In this document: positions 1 through 6,887 of the stretch, in pieces
Position numbering within the stretch: the stretch's first letter is position 1
How the letters are laid out: every line of letters starts with the position of its first letter
Source of the DNA: an uncultured Shinella sp.
Lineage (GTDB): Bacteria > Pseudomonadota > Alphaproteobacteria > Rhizobiales > Rhizobiaceae
Length of the DNA: 8,711 nucleotides
Assembly: GCA_946886325.1 (NCBI GenBank)
Contig: CAMPIK010000080.1
Coordinates: forward strand, 1 to 8,711
Direction: 5' to 3'
Program-made: the position numbers and the translations under genes
Notes under the pieces: generated by a model
Seen by the model: only the letters and a program-made list of their open reading frames with translations
The model's database searches: none
What the model was told of the DNA's origin: nothing

Positions 1-784
1 CCAGATCGGCGTCGGCGAAGACGATGTTCGGCGACTTGCCGCCGAGTTCCAGCGTCACGCGCTTGACCGTATCGGCCGCATCCTTGCTGACGGCAATGCC
101 GGCGCGGGTGGAGCCGGTGAAGGACATCATGTCGACGTCCTTGTGCTTGGACAGCGCCGAGCCGCATTCGAGGCCGTCGCCGTTGACAAGGTTGAACGTG
201 CCTGCCGGGAAGCCGGCCTCATGCACCATCTCGGCATAGAGCAGGGCGTTGAGCGGCGTGAATTCGGACGGCTTCAGGATGCAGGTGCAGCCGGTCGCCA
301 GCGCCGGCACGACCTTGAGCGCGATCTGGTTGATCGGCCAGTTCCACGGCGTGATGAGGCCGCAGACGCCGATCGGTTCGCGGCGCACCACGTCGCCATT
401 CGGCAGGACCTCGCGCCCCTTCAGCCGCTTCAGCCCGTCGATGAAGCCCTGCAGGTGGCCGACGCCGACATCCGCCTGCTGCTCGGTGCTCATCGAGATC
501 GGCGCGCCGAGCTCCAGCGTGATGGTCCGCGCCATCTCGTCATAGCGGCGCTTGTAGATGTCGAGCAGCTTTTCGAGCAGCGCGATGCGCTCGTCGACGC
601 TCGTCTGGCTGTAGGTCGCAAACGCCTTCTTGGCGGCGGCGACGGCACGGTCGATGTCGGCGGCGGTGCCCATGGAGATGACGGCGATCGGCTTTTCCGT
701 CGCCGGGTTGATCACCTCGAGGTCGTTGGCCTTGATCGGATCGACCCACTGGCCGTCGATGTAGAACTTGCGCTTGTCGAGCAT
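1..784 (-). CDS. Aldehyde dehydrogenase family protein, N-terminal 261 residues (C terminus cut by window edge)
   Basis: This is an NAD(P)-dependent aldehyde dehydrogenase, which oxidises an aldehyde to its acid in the cytoplasm. The frame is open from the ATG at 784 to base 1. Visible family motifs are PWN (146-148, with the oxyanion-hole Asn148), the cofactor-binding KPSE (171-174), the Rossmann glycine motif FTGSTRAG (222-229) and ELGGKSP (246-252, with general base Glu246). The catalytic Cys, expected about 35 residues further on, lies outside the window. The family is usually about 475-500 residues, so roughly half is present. The start is supported by a GGGAG ribosome site just upstream, and the hydrolase gene ends 12 bp before it. 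As last visible gene of the transport operon it probably oxidises an aldehyde derived from the imported compound. The exact substrate is unknown; betaine-, semialdehyde- and generic ALDH classes all fit. Confidence 0.93.
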   Translation of the reverse strand, partial: MLDKRKFYIDGQWVDPIKANDLEVINPATEKPIAVISMGTAADIDRAVAAAKKAFATYSQTSVDERIALLEKLLDIYKRRYDEMARTITLELGAPISMSTEQQADVGVGHLQGFIDGLKRLKGREVLPNGDVVRREPIGVCGLITPWNWPINQIALKVVPALATGCTCILKPSEFTPLNALLYAEMVHEAGFPAGTFNLVNGDGLECGSALSKHKDVDMMSFTGSTRAGIAVSKDAADTVKRVTLELGGKSPNIVFADADL

Positions 785-796
785 GCTGGTCTCCCG

Positions 797-1534
797 TCAG
801 TTTTTCTGTTTGTCGTCGAGCCAGCTTCTGATGAGCTGGCGGTATCTCTCGGCCCCGAAACTCGGAAAATGGCCGCCATGGACCGTCCGGACCGGCAGGG
901 TCAACAGGCGCTCCATGGAGGTTACATAGTCTTTCGCATTGGAATGGTAGGTGTCCTCGATCAGCGGACCATCGTAGAGAATGTCGCCGGAGAAGAGAAT
1001 TTCCGTCGCCTTCTCGTAGAGTGCAATACCCCCCGGGGAGTGGCCCGGCGTATGGATCACCTCGAAATGCCGGTCGCCGAGGTCGATCACGTCGCCGTCC
1101 TCAAGGATGCGCGTCGCCGGCGCCTTCTTCACCGCGTAGCACTTCGAGCAATAGGGCTCGGGCGGCAGCGCGTCGAAGATGTCGTCGGTGACATAGGGAT
1201 CGGCGAGCGTGTTTTCCCGCGTCGGGTTGGCGAGAAGCTCCGCCTCGGCGGCATGCACGGCGCGGCATTCGAATTCGTGGTGGCAGCCGATATGGTCGAA
1301 ATGGGTGTGGCTGGCGACGGCGATCAGGTCGCGCTCGGTGACAACAGGCACCCATTCGGTGAGCGAGACGACGCCCATGCCGCTGTCAACCAGCATGTCG
1401 CGATCGCGGCCGCGCACATGCCAGATGTTGCAGCGGTAGAATTCCTGGATGAAGGGCTCTGAGATAGAGGTCACGTCGTCGCCGAGACGGCGGACGCTGT
1501 ACCAGTCCTCTGGCGCGATGCGCTTCATGGTCAT
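797..1534 (-). CDS. MBL-fold metallo-hydrolase
   Basis: A 245-residue cytoplasmic metallo-beta-lactamase-fold hydrolase, the family that includes glyoxalase II-like thioesterases and lactonases. The di-metal ligands are all visible: HTHFDH at 76-81, HTPGHSPG at 161-168 (His165), SGD at 182-184 (Asp184) and HGGH at 219-222 (His222). An unusual CSKC pair sits at 129-132 between the first and second ligand groups. Start choice: a GTG at 1549 would overlap the ATPase stop as GTGA but has no ribosome site. The ATG at 1534 has GAGG about 7 bp upstream and is preferred; an ATG at 1528 is also possible. It lies between the transporter ATPase and the aldehyde dehydrogenase in one operon, so it probably hydrolyses the imported substrate or an intermediate. 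The bond cleaved (ester, thioester, lactone or amide) cannot be told from sequence. There is no signal peptide. Confidence 0.9.
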   Translation of the reverse strand: MTMKRIAPEDWYSVRRLGDDVTSISEPFIQEFYRCNIWHVRGRDRDMLVDSGMGVVSLTEWVPVVTERDLIAVASHTHFDHIGCHHEFECRAVHAAEAELLANPTRENTLADPYVTDDIFDALPPEPYCSKCYAVKKAPATRILEDGDVIDLGDRHFEVIHTPGHSPGGIALYEKATEILFSGDILYDGPLIEDTYHSNAKDYVTSMERLLTLPVRTVHGGHFPSFGAERYRQLIRSWLDDKQKN

Positions 1535-1545
1535 TGTTTCCGACC

Positions 1546-2625
1546 TCACGCCGACAGGGCTACCAGATCGCGGGCGTCCACGACAAGATCGACCATCTGG
1601 CCCTCGGCAATCTCCGCCGTTTGCGGCAGATGCGCCGTCAGAAGCGTCGCGGGGGCGGATTCACTCGTCAGGTGGCAGCGATGATGCGTGCCGAAGAAGG
1701 CGGTATCGCGGATGCGCGCGCGGCCCAGCGAAATCGTCGCTCCGTTTCTTTCGCCGGCGCGAAAGTGCTCGGGGCGGATGCAGAGTGTGACGTCCGCGCC
1801 CGCCGCCGGCGTGCCGACGAAGGCCGAGGCGGGGAGCGCGATCCGGCCGACCGCCGTCTCCACCTCTGTCTGCCCCGCCGCCGTGCTGCCGACGGTCGCG
1901 GCCAGGAAATTCGCCTCGCCCATGAAGCCCGCCGAAAACAGCGAGCGTGGCCGCATATAGATCGATGCCGGCGCCCCGACGTCCTCGATCCGGCCCTGGT
2001 TCATCACGACAATGCGGTCGGCGATCGCCATCGCCTCCTCCTGGTCGTGCGTGACATGCACGAAGGTCGTGCCGACGCGCTTCTGGATCGCCTTCAACTC
2101 GTCCTGCATCTGGCGGCGGAGCTTGAGATCCAGCGCGCCGAGCGGCTCGTCGAGCAGAAGCACGTCCGGATCGACGGCTAGCGCCCGGGCGAGCGCCACG
2201 CGCTGGCGTTGGCCGCCGGAGAGTTCGTGCGGCTTCTTGCCGGCGGAGCCCTTCAGGCCGACGAGGTCGAGGTAGGAGAGCGCCTTCTCGTCCCGCTCCG
2301 CCTTGCCGATGCCGCGCATGCGCAGGCCGAAGCCGACATTGTCGATGAGCTTCATATGCGGGAAGAGCGCGTAATCCTGGAACATCGTCGTCGTCGGACG
2401 TTTCGCCGGCGGGACATGCGTCATCTCGCGGCCGCCGATCGAGACCGTGCCGGAGGTCGGCTCGAGGAATCCGCCGAGGATGGAGAGCAGCGTGGTCTTG
2501 CCGCAGCCGGATGGGCCGAGCAGCACGATGAACTCGCCGGCCGCGATGTCGAGCGACACGTCGTCGAGCGCCCGGAACGCGCCGAAGAGCCTGGTGGCAT
2601 TGCGGATGGAGACGTCGGCGGTCAT
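1546..2625 (-). CDS. ABC transporter ATP-binding protein, PotA-like (spermidine/putrescine-type)
   Basis: The 359-residue ATPase subunit energises import from the cytoplasmic face of the inner membrane. In order it shows Walker A GPSGCGKT (37-44), a Q-loop FQDYALFPH (82-90), the signature LSGGQ (135-139), Walker B VLLLDEP (155-161), and the switch His193 in VTHDQEEAMA. A C-terminal TOBE_2-type region follows, with IRPEHF near 290, as in PotA/FbpC/CysA-type importers. Length is normal for PotA (about 350-380). Its ATG overlaps the stop of the upstream permease gene as ATGA, giving translational coupling. The HPTTT/FQDYALFPHM style of the Q-loop region is the polyamine/opine/PotA class. The polyamine name describes family only; rhizobial genomes carry many such paralogs with other amino or cationic substrates. 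Confidence 0.95.
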   Translation of the reverse strand: MTADVSIRNATRLFGAFRALDDVSLDIAAGEFIVLLGPSGCGKTTLLSILGGFLEPTSGTVSIGGREMTHVPPAKRPTTTMFQDYALFPHMKLIDNVGFGLRMRGIGKAERDEKALSYLDLVGLKGSAGKKPHELSGGQRQRVALARALAVDPDVLLLDEPLGALDLKLRRQMQDELKAIQKRVGTTFVHVTHDQEEAMAIADRIVVMNQGRIEDVGAPASIYMRPRSLFSAGFMGEANFLAATVGSTAAGQTEVETAVGRIALPASAFVGTPAAGADVTLCIRPEHFRAGERNGATISLGRARIRDTAFFGTHHRCHLTSESAPATLLTAHLPQTAEIAEGQMVDLVVDARDLVALSA

Positions 2626-3413
2626 GTCGGATTTCCCGGTTTCTTGCGGAAGACGGCGAGTTCCATGACGAGCAGGAACAGGACCGAGACGAGGAAGACG
2701 ACGCTGCCGATGGCGTTGGTCCGGGGGTCGAGGCCGGAGCGCAGCATGCTCCAGATCTCGACCGGCAGCGTCACATCGAAGCGCGACAGCAGGAAGGCGA
2801 CGATGAACTCGTCCCAGCTGAAGGTGACGGAGAGGAAGAAGGCGGCAAGGATCGACGGCATCAGCATCGGCGCCGTCACCAGCGCCATGACTTTCCAGTC
2901 GGGCGCGCCAAGGTCGCGCGCGGCGCGTTCGATATTGACCTGATGGCCGCCCATCGAGGCATAAATGAGGGCGAAGCAGAGCGGTAGGTTGATGACGACA
3001 TGGCCGATGCCGACGGTCCAGAGCGACAGCGGCATGTTCAGCCGGTTGAAGAGCGACAGCAGGCCGAGCCCGATGATCAGCGTGCTGACCGTCATCGGCG
3101 CGACGATCAGCGCCCGTTGCAGGCCGGAGGCGGGCAGGCGGTAGCGCGCGAAGGCGTAGGCCGCGAGGAAACCGAGCAGGCAGGCAACGGCCGAGGAGAC
3201 CATCGCTACGATGAGCGAATTGCCGAGCGCCGCCATCAGGTCGCGGTCGGCGAAGATCGCCTCGTACCAGCGCAGCGTCACGCCGTGGAGCGGCGGCACC
3301 GGCAGCGTGCCGTCCTGGAAGGAGAAGAGCACGAGGACGGCGACCGGCAGGAAGATGAAGACATAGATCGAGCCGGCATAGAGGATCGCGAGAAGCGTCT
3401 GGAGGCGGCGCAT
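2622..3413 (-). CDS. ABC transporter permease, PotC-like
   Basis: A 263-residue inner-membrane permease of the binding-protein-dependent transport family, probably with six transmembrane helices. Hydrophobic stretches are visible near 7-31, 63-88, 100-122, 133-153, 177-208 and 235-255. The cytoplasmic EAA loop that docks on the ATPase is ERAARDLGA at 162-170, with its conserved Gly169. The PotC-type N terminus (a YxFIFLPV segment followed by an FQDG loop) and the length fit PotC. The start ATG at 3413 comes 1 bp after the stop of the other permease gene (TGACATG) and has a strong GGAGAGGA ribosome site inside that gene. Its stop overlaps the ATPase start by 4 bp. The two permeases most likely form a heterodimer. 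Confidence 0.93.
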   Translation of the reverse strand: MRRLQTLLAILYAGSIYVFIFLPVAVLVLFSFQDGTLPVPPLHGVTLRWYEAIFADRDLMAALGNSLIVAMVSSAVACLLGFLAAYAFARYRLPASGLQRALIVAPMTVSTLIIGLGLLSLFNRLNMPLSLWTVGIGHVVINLPLCFALIYASMGGHQVNIERAARDLGAPDWKVMALVTAPMLMPSILAAFFLSVTFSWDEFIVAFLLSRFDVTLPVEIWSMLRSGLDPRTNAIGSVVFLVSVLFLLVMELAVFRKKPGNPT

Positions 3414-3414
3414 G

Positions 3415-4284
3415 TCAGGTCCTCTCCATCTTCAGCCAGCGGGCGCAGGCGAGATAGGCGATCGTCACGACCACCATCAGCACGATCGAGAGCGCCGCCG
3501 CCATCGGGAAATCGGCGCGCCGGCCGAGCTGCAGCATGATCACCTGCGGCAGAACGAGTTCGTTGTTGCCGCCGAGGATCTGCGGCGTGATGTAGTCGCC
3601 GATGCAGAGCACGAAGGTGAGGAAGGCGCCGACCATGATGCCGGGCAGCGTCAGCGGCAGGATCACATGGCGGAAGGTCTGGAAGGCGTTGGCGCCGAGA
3701 TCGGCGGCGGCGCGGCGGTAGTTCGGCGAAAGCTGGATGAGGTTCGCATAGATCGTCAGCGTCAGAAGCATGACGAAGAAGTGCACGAAGCCGATGATCG
3801 TGCCGGTGCGGTTGGCCGACAGTTCCAGCGGCTCGGCGATGATGCCGGTCCACAGCAGCGCCTGGTTGACGACGCCGCCCTTCGACAAGACCAGCAGCCA
3901 GGAATAGGAGCGCACCACATAGGAGGTCCAGAAGGGCAGGATCGCCATGATGAGGGCAAAGCGCTGCCAGCGCTTCGGCACGCGCTCGGCGATGATCCAG
4001 GCGAGCGGATAGGCGAGGATGACCGAGATGACGGTGACGGTGAGCGTGATCTCCAGCGAGACGACGAGGCCCTTCAGCAGATGCGCCTTGCCGAAGAAAT
4101 CCGCGTAGTTGTGGAAGGTCCAGGTCGCGACGAGCTCGCGGCCCTGCCGCGTCCACAGGCTGATCGCCGCCATGTAGAGGAAGGGCACCAGGAAAAACGC
4201 CCCCGTCCAGACGAGCGCGGGAAGCGCGAAGCCCCAGGCCTTGCGGCGCTCCGCGCGTTCGAGAGGGGTGGCGGTCATGGACAT
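3415..4284 (-). CDS. ABC transporter permease, PotB-like
   Basis: A 289-residue inner-membrane permease and partner of the PotC-like protein. Hydrophobic segments are near 17-42, 74-99, 107-134, 160-184, 210-233 and 260-282. The EAA-type docking loop is RRAAADLGANAF at 190-201 with Gly198. The N-terminal half, with LPALVWTGAFFLVPFLYM and a long periplasmic loop, is PotB-like. Start choice: the open frame extends to an ATG at 4455, but that extension runs through a RIME-like repeat and is polar and Arg-rich. The ATG at 4284 has CGGAG about 5 bp upstream and is preferred over the ATG at 4278, which has none. It is separated from the binding-protein gene by 264 bp, the only large gap in the operon. 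Confidence 0.93.
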   Translation of the reverse strand: MSMTATPLERAERRKAWGFALPALVWTGAFFLVPFLYMAAISLWTRQGRELVATWTFHNYADFFGKAHLLKGLVVSLEITLTVTVISVILAYPLAWIIAERVPKRWQRFALIMAILPFWTSYVVRSYSWLLVLSKGGVVNQALLWTGIIAEPLELSANRTGTIIGFVHFFVMLLTLTIYANLIQLSPNYRRAAADLGANAFQTFRHVILPLTLPGIMVGAFLTFVLCIGDYITPQILGGNNELVLPQVIMLQLGRRADFPMAAALSIVLMVVVTIAYLACARWLKMERT

Positions 4285-4417
4285 GGCACTCCGGAATAGG
4301 CTCGTCAGTCTGTCGCCGCATGGGCCGACAGGCAATGGGATCGTCTCGCGAACGGTCAGATTTAGAGGATTGTCTTGCCGGCGGAGTGAGGCAGGGAATG
4401 CGCCCCGCACGGTTTTC

Positions 4418-4495
4418 CCGTCATGGTCGGGCCTGTCCCGACCATCTGCTTCCATCGAGCCGGGCAGGTCCTCGGGACAAGCCCGAGGACGACGG
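4418..4495 (-). repeat. RIME-like double-palindrome intergenic repeat
   Basis: Two hairpins lie side by side. The first has 9-bp arms at 4423-4431 and 4437-4445 around cctgt. The second has 9-bp arms at 4468-4476 and 4482-4490 around acaag. The halves are inverted copies of one unit: each, read outward to inward, is CCGTC, a variable triplet, then TCGGGC-Y-TGTCCCGA, the complementary triplet, then CTGC. Elements of this build (RIME and related families) are scattered between genes in rhizobia. It sits between the binding-protein and permease genes. By analogy with REP elements between malE and malF, it may stabilise the upstream binding-protein mRNA and lower downstream expression; that role is inference. 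The strand is given relative to operon transcription only, because the element is nearly symmetric. Confidence 0.75.
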
Positions 4496-4548
4496 CGCGT
4501 ATTTTGAGCGGCTGGCAGAAGACGGTGAACCCGCCCGGCAAACCGGCC

Positions 4549-5628
4549 CTACTGCTGCAGCATCTCCGTCCATGCGTCCTGCATGGCGGCGTCGAGGTCG
4601 GCATCGACGACGGGGTAGAGCTGGGTGTTCTTGAGGTACTCACCCTGCTTGTCCCAGCGCAGTGCCGCCTTCTGGGCGTCGGTCAGGTGTTCGCCGGCCT
4701 TGGCGTTTGCCGGCATCGCCCAGTAGCAGGAGGAGGTGGCAAGCCGCGCCTGGCCCTCGGGGCTCAGGACGTACTGGACGAACTTCAGGGCGAGCTCCTG
4801 CTTGGTCGAATCCTTGAAGACGCCGATCGACTGCGCCCAGCGCAGCGCGCCCTGCTTCGGAACCGTCCAGTCGAGGTTCGGCTTTTCGGCCGAAAGGCCG
4901 GCCGTGATCCATTCGCCGCCGCCGACGAGGATGTCGACCTCGCCGGTCGCCAGCGCGGTCTGCGAGGCGACGACGTCGCTCACCTGGCGGGCGACCTTCT
5001 TCATGGCGAAGAGCTTTTCCTTGATCGCCGGCAGGTCGGCCTCGGTCAGTTCCGCCGTCTTCTTGCCGATGCCGAGGCCAGTGAGACCGACCATCGGGAG
5101 ATAGTAGTCATAAAGCGCGATGCGGCCGGCATATTTGTCCGACCAGATGATGGAGAGGTCCTCCATGTCGGCCGGATCGACCTTGGTCTTGTCGTAGGAG
5201 ATGGTGTTGTAGCCGAACTTCTCCGTCACGGCGTAGATCTTGCCGTCCTTGGAGTTGTTGTCCTCCATGCGGACTTCCGGGAAGATGTCGGCGTTCGGCA
5301 GGGCGTCGGCCGGCAGTTCGGCGAGCAGGTCCATCTCGACCGCGCGCGGCACGTCGACGCCGTCGATGACGAAGACGTCCCAGTCGCCGGGGCGCGACTG
5401 CTCGACGATCGAGAGGCCGGCGCCGGTGCCTTCATATTCCTTGAGATTGACCTTGACGTTGTTCGCCTTCTCGAAGGGCTCGATCAGCGCCGGGTCGGTG
5501 TGGTCGCACCAGACCAGCGCGTTCAGTTCCTCCTGCGCGCTCGCCGGAGTGGCGGCGAACATCGAGACGGCGGCTGCGGTCGCAAGAAGCGTGCGGCGGG
5601 TGAAGCCGCCAGAAATAGAATGAGTCAT
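4549..5628 (-). CDS. Periplasmic substrate-binding protein, PotD-like, with twin-arginine-type signal
   Basis: A 359-residue extracellular solute-binding protein that captures ligand in the periplasm for the two permeases. Residues 1-31 form a signal peptide with a twin arginine (TRRTLL, 10-15), a hydrophobic core and a likely cleavage after ASA (29-31), so Tat export is plausible but Sec is not excluded. The mature part shows the PotD-type pattern: LVWCDHTDPALIEPFEK (38-54), DVFVIDG (84-90), EKFGYNTISYD (136-146) and WSDKYAGRIALYD (162-174). There is no lipobox. A GAGGG ribosome site precedes the ATG by about 8 bp. It is first in the operon, directly behind the divergent control region shared with the TetR gene. 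PotD family proteins bind polyamines, but related ones take opines, amino alcohols or other amines, so the ligand is open. Confidence 0.94.
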   Translation of the reverse strand: MTHSISGGFTRRTLLATAAAVSMFAATPASAQEELNALVWCDHTDPALIEPFEKANNVKVNLKEYEGTGAGLSIVEQSRPGDWDVFVIDGVDVPRAVEMDLLAELPADALPNADIFPEVRMEDNNSKDGKIYAVTEKFGYNTISYDKTKVDPADMEDLSIIWSDKYAGRIALYDYYLPMVGLTGLGIGKKTAELTEADLPAIKEKLFAMKKVARQVSDVVASQTALATGEVDILVGGGEWITAGLSAEKPNLDWTVPKQGALRWAQSIGVFKDSTKQELALKFVQYVLSPEGQARLATSSCYWAMPANAKAGEHLTDAQKAALRWDKQGEYLKNTQLYPVVDADLDAAMQDAWTEMLQQ

Positions 5629-5644
5629 GTTGTTTCCCTCTTGT

Positions 5645-5700
5645 CGAAGGCGCCCGTCGAGGCCTTCGGTTGATCGTTATGGCGCTCGTTTCGGCGCCTT
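5645..5700 (-). promoter_or_regulatory. Structured mRNA leader of the binding-protein operon with alternative pairings
   Basis: On the minus-strand transcript, three inverted repeats compete. Hairpin A pairs 5694-5698 with 5681-5685 (5 bp). Hairpin B pairs 5662-5668 with 5645-5651 (7 bp, cgaaggc/gccttcg). A long-range stem pairs 5693-5700 with 5647-5654 (8 bp, aaggcgcc/ggcgcctt) and excludes both A and B. The GAGGG ribosome site lies just downstream of hairpin B. No known riboswitch was recognised and no T-run follows, so any regulatory role is inference. Confidence 0.35.
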
Positions 5701-5711
5701 GAGAAAAAGAT

Positions 5712-5723
5712 TGAACGAGTTCA
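5712..5723. promoter_or_regulatory. Candidate TetR operator, TGAAC-GA-GTTCA
   Basis: A perfect inverted repeat with 5-bp arms and a 2-bp centre. One flanking mismatch is followed by a further matching pair, giving about 7 of 8 paired positions per side. It covers the -35 of the plus candidate promoter and the spacer and -10 of the minus candidate. TetR-family dimers bind short palindromes placed in this way beside their own gene, so autoregulation and repression of the transport operon are both expected. A weaker TCAA-TT-TTGA palindrome lies at 5739-5748. Confidence 0.5.
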
Positions 5724-5769
5724 TTTTTTAAGTCAATATCAATTTTGAGGAAATTCATTGGAGGTTGCC

Positions 5770-6396
5770 ATGGCCGGTTTGCGCGCGAAACAGAAGGCGG
5801 ACAAGAACCGCCGCATTCTCGAATCCGCCACCGCGCTGTTCCGCGAACAGGGCTATGACAGCGCCCGCATCGAGGACATCGCCGAGATGGCGGAAGTCTC
5901 GGTCGGCACCCTCTACAACTACTACCAGAACAAGGGCGACATCCTCGTCGCGACCGTCGCGATGGAAGTGACGGAAGTGCTTGAGGGCGGCGCAAAGATT
6001 GTCGCCAGCCCGCCGATGAATGTCGAGGAGGCGCTGAAGGCGCTGATCGACCAGTATTACGACCATTCGCTCGTCTATCTCTCCAAGGCGATGTGGCGGA
6101 CCGCGATGGCAATCTCGATCCAGCAGCCGGAAACGCCGCTCTCCCGGCGCTATACCGAACTCGACGGCAGGCTCTGCGAACAGGTCGTCGAACTGGTGAC
6201 GACGCTGCAAAGGAAGGGCGTCGTCATCGCCTCGGTCGACGCGCGCGCCGTCGGCGAGGTCTTCTTCAACAATCTCAACATGATGTTCATCGAGTTCTGC
6301 AAGGTCGACGCCATGTCGCTTGAAGACCTGAAAACCGGCGTGGCCCGCCAGCATCGCCCGATCACCCAGCTCATCAGCAGCGTCAAACCCGTCTGA
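5770..6396 (+). CDS. TetR/AcrR family transcriptional regulator
   Basis: A 208-residue one-component repressor. The N-terminal helix-turn-helix domain covers about residues 10-58: ILESATALFREQGYD, then IEDIAEMAEVSVGTLYNYYQNKGDIL, the standard TetR signature. The rest is an alpha-helical ligand and dimer domain with no family name that can be recognised by eye. The frame opens at a TTG at 5758, but the ATG at 5770 has an ideal GGAGG 5 bp upstream and is the start used. It is divergent from the transport operon and next to a palindrome overlapping both promoters, so it most likely represses the operon and itself until it binds the imported compound or a metabolite of it. An NTF2-like gene follows after 10 bp. 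Confidence 0.93.
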   Translation: MAGLRAKQKADKNRRILESATALFREQGYDSARIEDIAEMAEVSVGTLYNYYQNKGDILVATVAMEVTEVLEGGAKIVASPPMNVEEALKALIDQYYDHSLVYLSKAMWRTAMAISIQQPETPLSRRYTELDGRLCEQVVELVTTLQRKGVVIASVDARAVGEVFFNNLNMMFIEFCKVDAMSLEDLKTGVARQHRPITQLISSVKPV

Positions 6397-6406
6397 GTTT
6401 CTCCCC

Positions 6407-6802
6407 ATGCCCGATACCATGACCGACGTCCTCGCCGCCGCCGACCGCCTCGTCGACGCCTTCTCCCGCCACGACACCGAGGCCTATTTCCGCGCCTTCG
6501 CGCCGGAAGCGACCTTCGTCTTCCACAATCTCGACCGGCGGCTGGAAAACCGCGCCGCCTACGAGGCCGAATGGGCGCTGTGGGAACGGCGCGACGGGTT
6601 TCGCGTGCGCGGCTGCCGCTCCAGCGACCGGCATGTCCAGCTTCTGGGCGACGTCGCCGTCTTCACCCATAATGTCGAGACCGATCTGACGGTCGGCGGA
6701 GAGCCGGTTTCGAGCCGGGAGCGCGAGACGATCGTCTTTGCCCGGAACTCGGCCGGCGCCTGGCAGGCCGTGCACGAGCACCTGTCGACCACGACCGGCT
6801 AG
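6407..6802 (+). CDS. NTF2/SnoaL-like small protein (DUF4440-type fold)
   Basis: A 131-residue cytoplasmic protein with the cone-shaped alpha+beta NTF2-like pattern. An N-terminal helix (about 5-32, with LVDAFSRHDTEAYFRAF) is followed by strands holding ATFVFHN (35-41), a helix RAAYEAEWALWE (49-60), and a final hairpin ending ETIVFARNSAGAWQAVHEHLS (107-127). The closing GAWQAVHEHLS motif is characteristic of ketosteroid-isomerase/SnoaL relatives. Such proteins are isomerases, dehydratases, hydrolases or plain ligand binders, so the reaction is unknown. It starts 10 bp after the TetR stop and is probably co-transcribed with it. No clear ribosome site precedes the ATG at 6407 or the alternative ATG at 6419, which suggests translational coupling. 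Confidence 0.82.
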   Translation: MPDTMTDVLAAADRLVDAFSRHDTEAYFRAFAPEATFVFHNLDRRLENRAAYEAEWALWERRDGFRVRGCRSSDRHVQLLGDVAVFTHNVETDLTVGGEPVSSRERETIVFARNSAGAWQAVHEHLSTTTG

Positions 6803-6887
6803 CGCCTCTCCGTCTTCATCGCGACAAAGCTGTGCGGTTCGGTGCAAGTTCATCGAACGAAGCGCCCGCATGGTCTAGATTGCCGGC

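Larger units (their letters stand above)
5629..5769. promoter_or_regulatory. Divergent promoter region between binding-protein operon and TetR gene
   Basis: This 141-bp AT-enriched spacer stands out from its GC-rich surroundings. For the plus-strand TetR gene a candidate promoter is TTGAAC (5711-5716), 17 bp, CAATAT (5734-5739); the -10 is weak. The TetR ribosome site is GGAGG at 5760-5764. For the minus-strand operon a candidate is TTGACT (complement of 5731-5736), 17 bp, CAATCT (complement of 5708-5713), again with a weak -10. Both candidates overlap the palindrome at 5712-5723. Promoter hexamers are inferred by eye and transcription starts are not known. Confidence 0.55.

Noticed and set aside
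143..1462. 439-codon plus-strand open frame opposite ALDH and the MBL gene
   Set aside because: It is an Arg/Asp/Ala-rich antisense shadow in high-GC DNA; the opposite strand carries two proteins with complete family motifs.
3412..4299. 295-codon plus-strand frame opposite the PotB-like permease
   Set aside because: His/Arg/Asp/Glu-rich shadow with no domain; the permease on the minus strand is unmistakable.
3278..4321. 347-codon minus frame overlapping both permeases
   Set aside because: Out-of-frame Arg/Ala/Pro/His-rich translation of the real permease genes.
4285..4455. 57-residue N-terminal extension of the PotB-like permease
   Set aside because: It runs through the intergenic repeat, is polar, and lacks a ribosome site; the ATG at 4284 has CGGAG in the right place.
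4423..5673. 416-codon plus-strand frame opposite the binding-protein gene
   Set aside because: Antisense shadow; it starts within the RIME-like repeat and has no ribosome site or domain.
6849..6859. GTTC-atc-GAAC inverted repeat before DUF1403 as a second TetR operator
   Set aside because: Arms are only 4 bp, with a 3-bp centre unlike the TGAAC-GA-GTTCA site, so it is within chance expectation.
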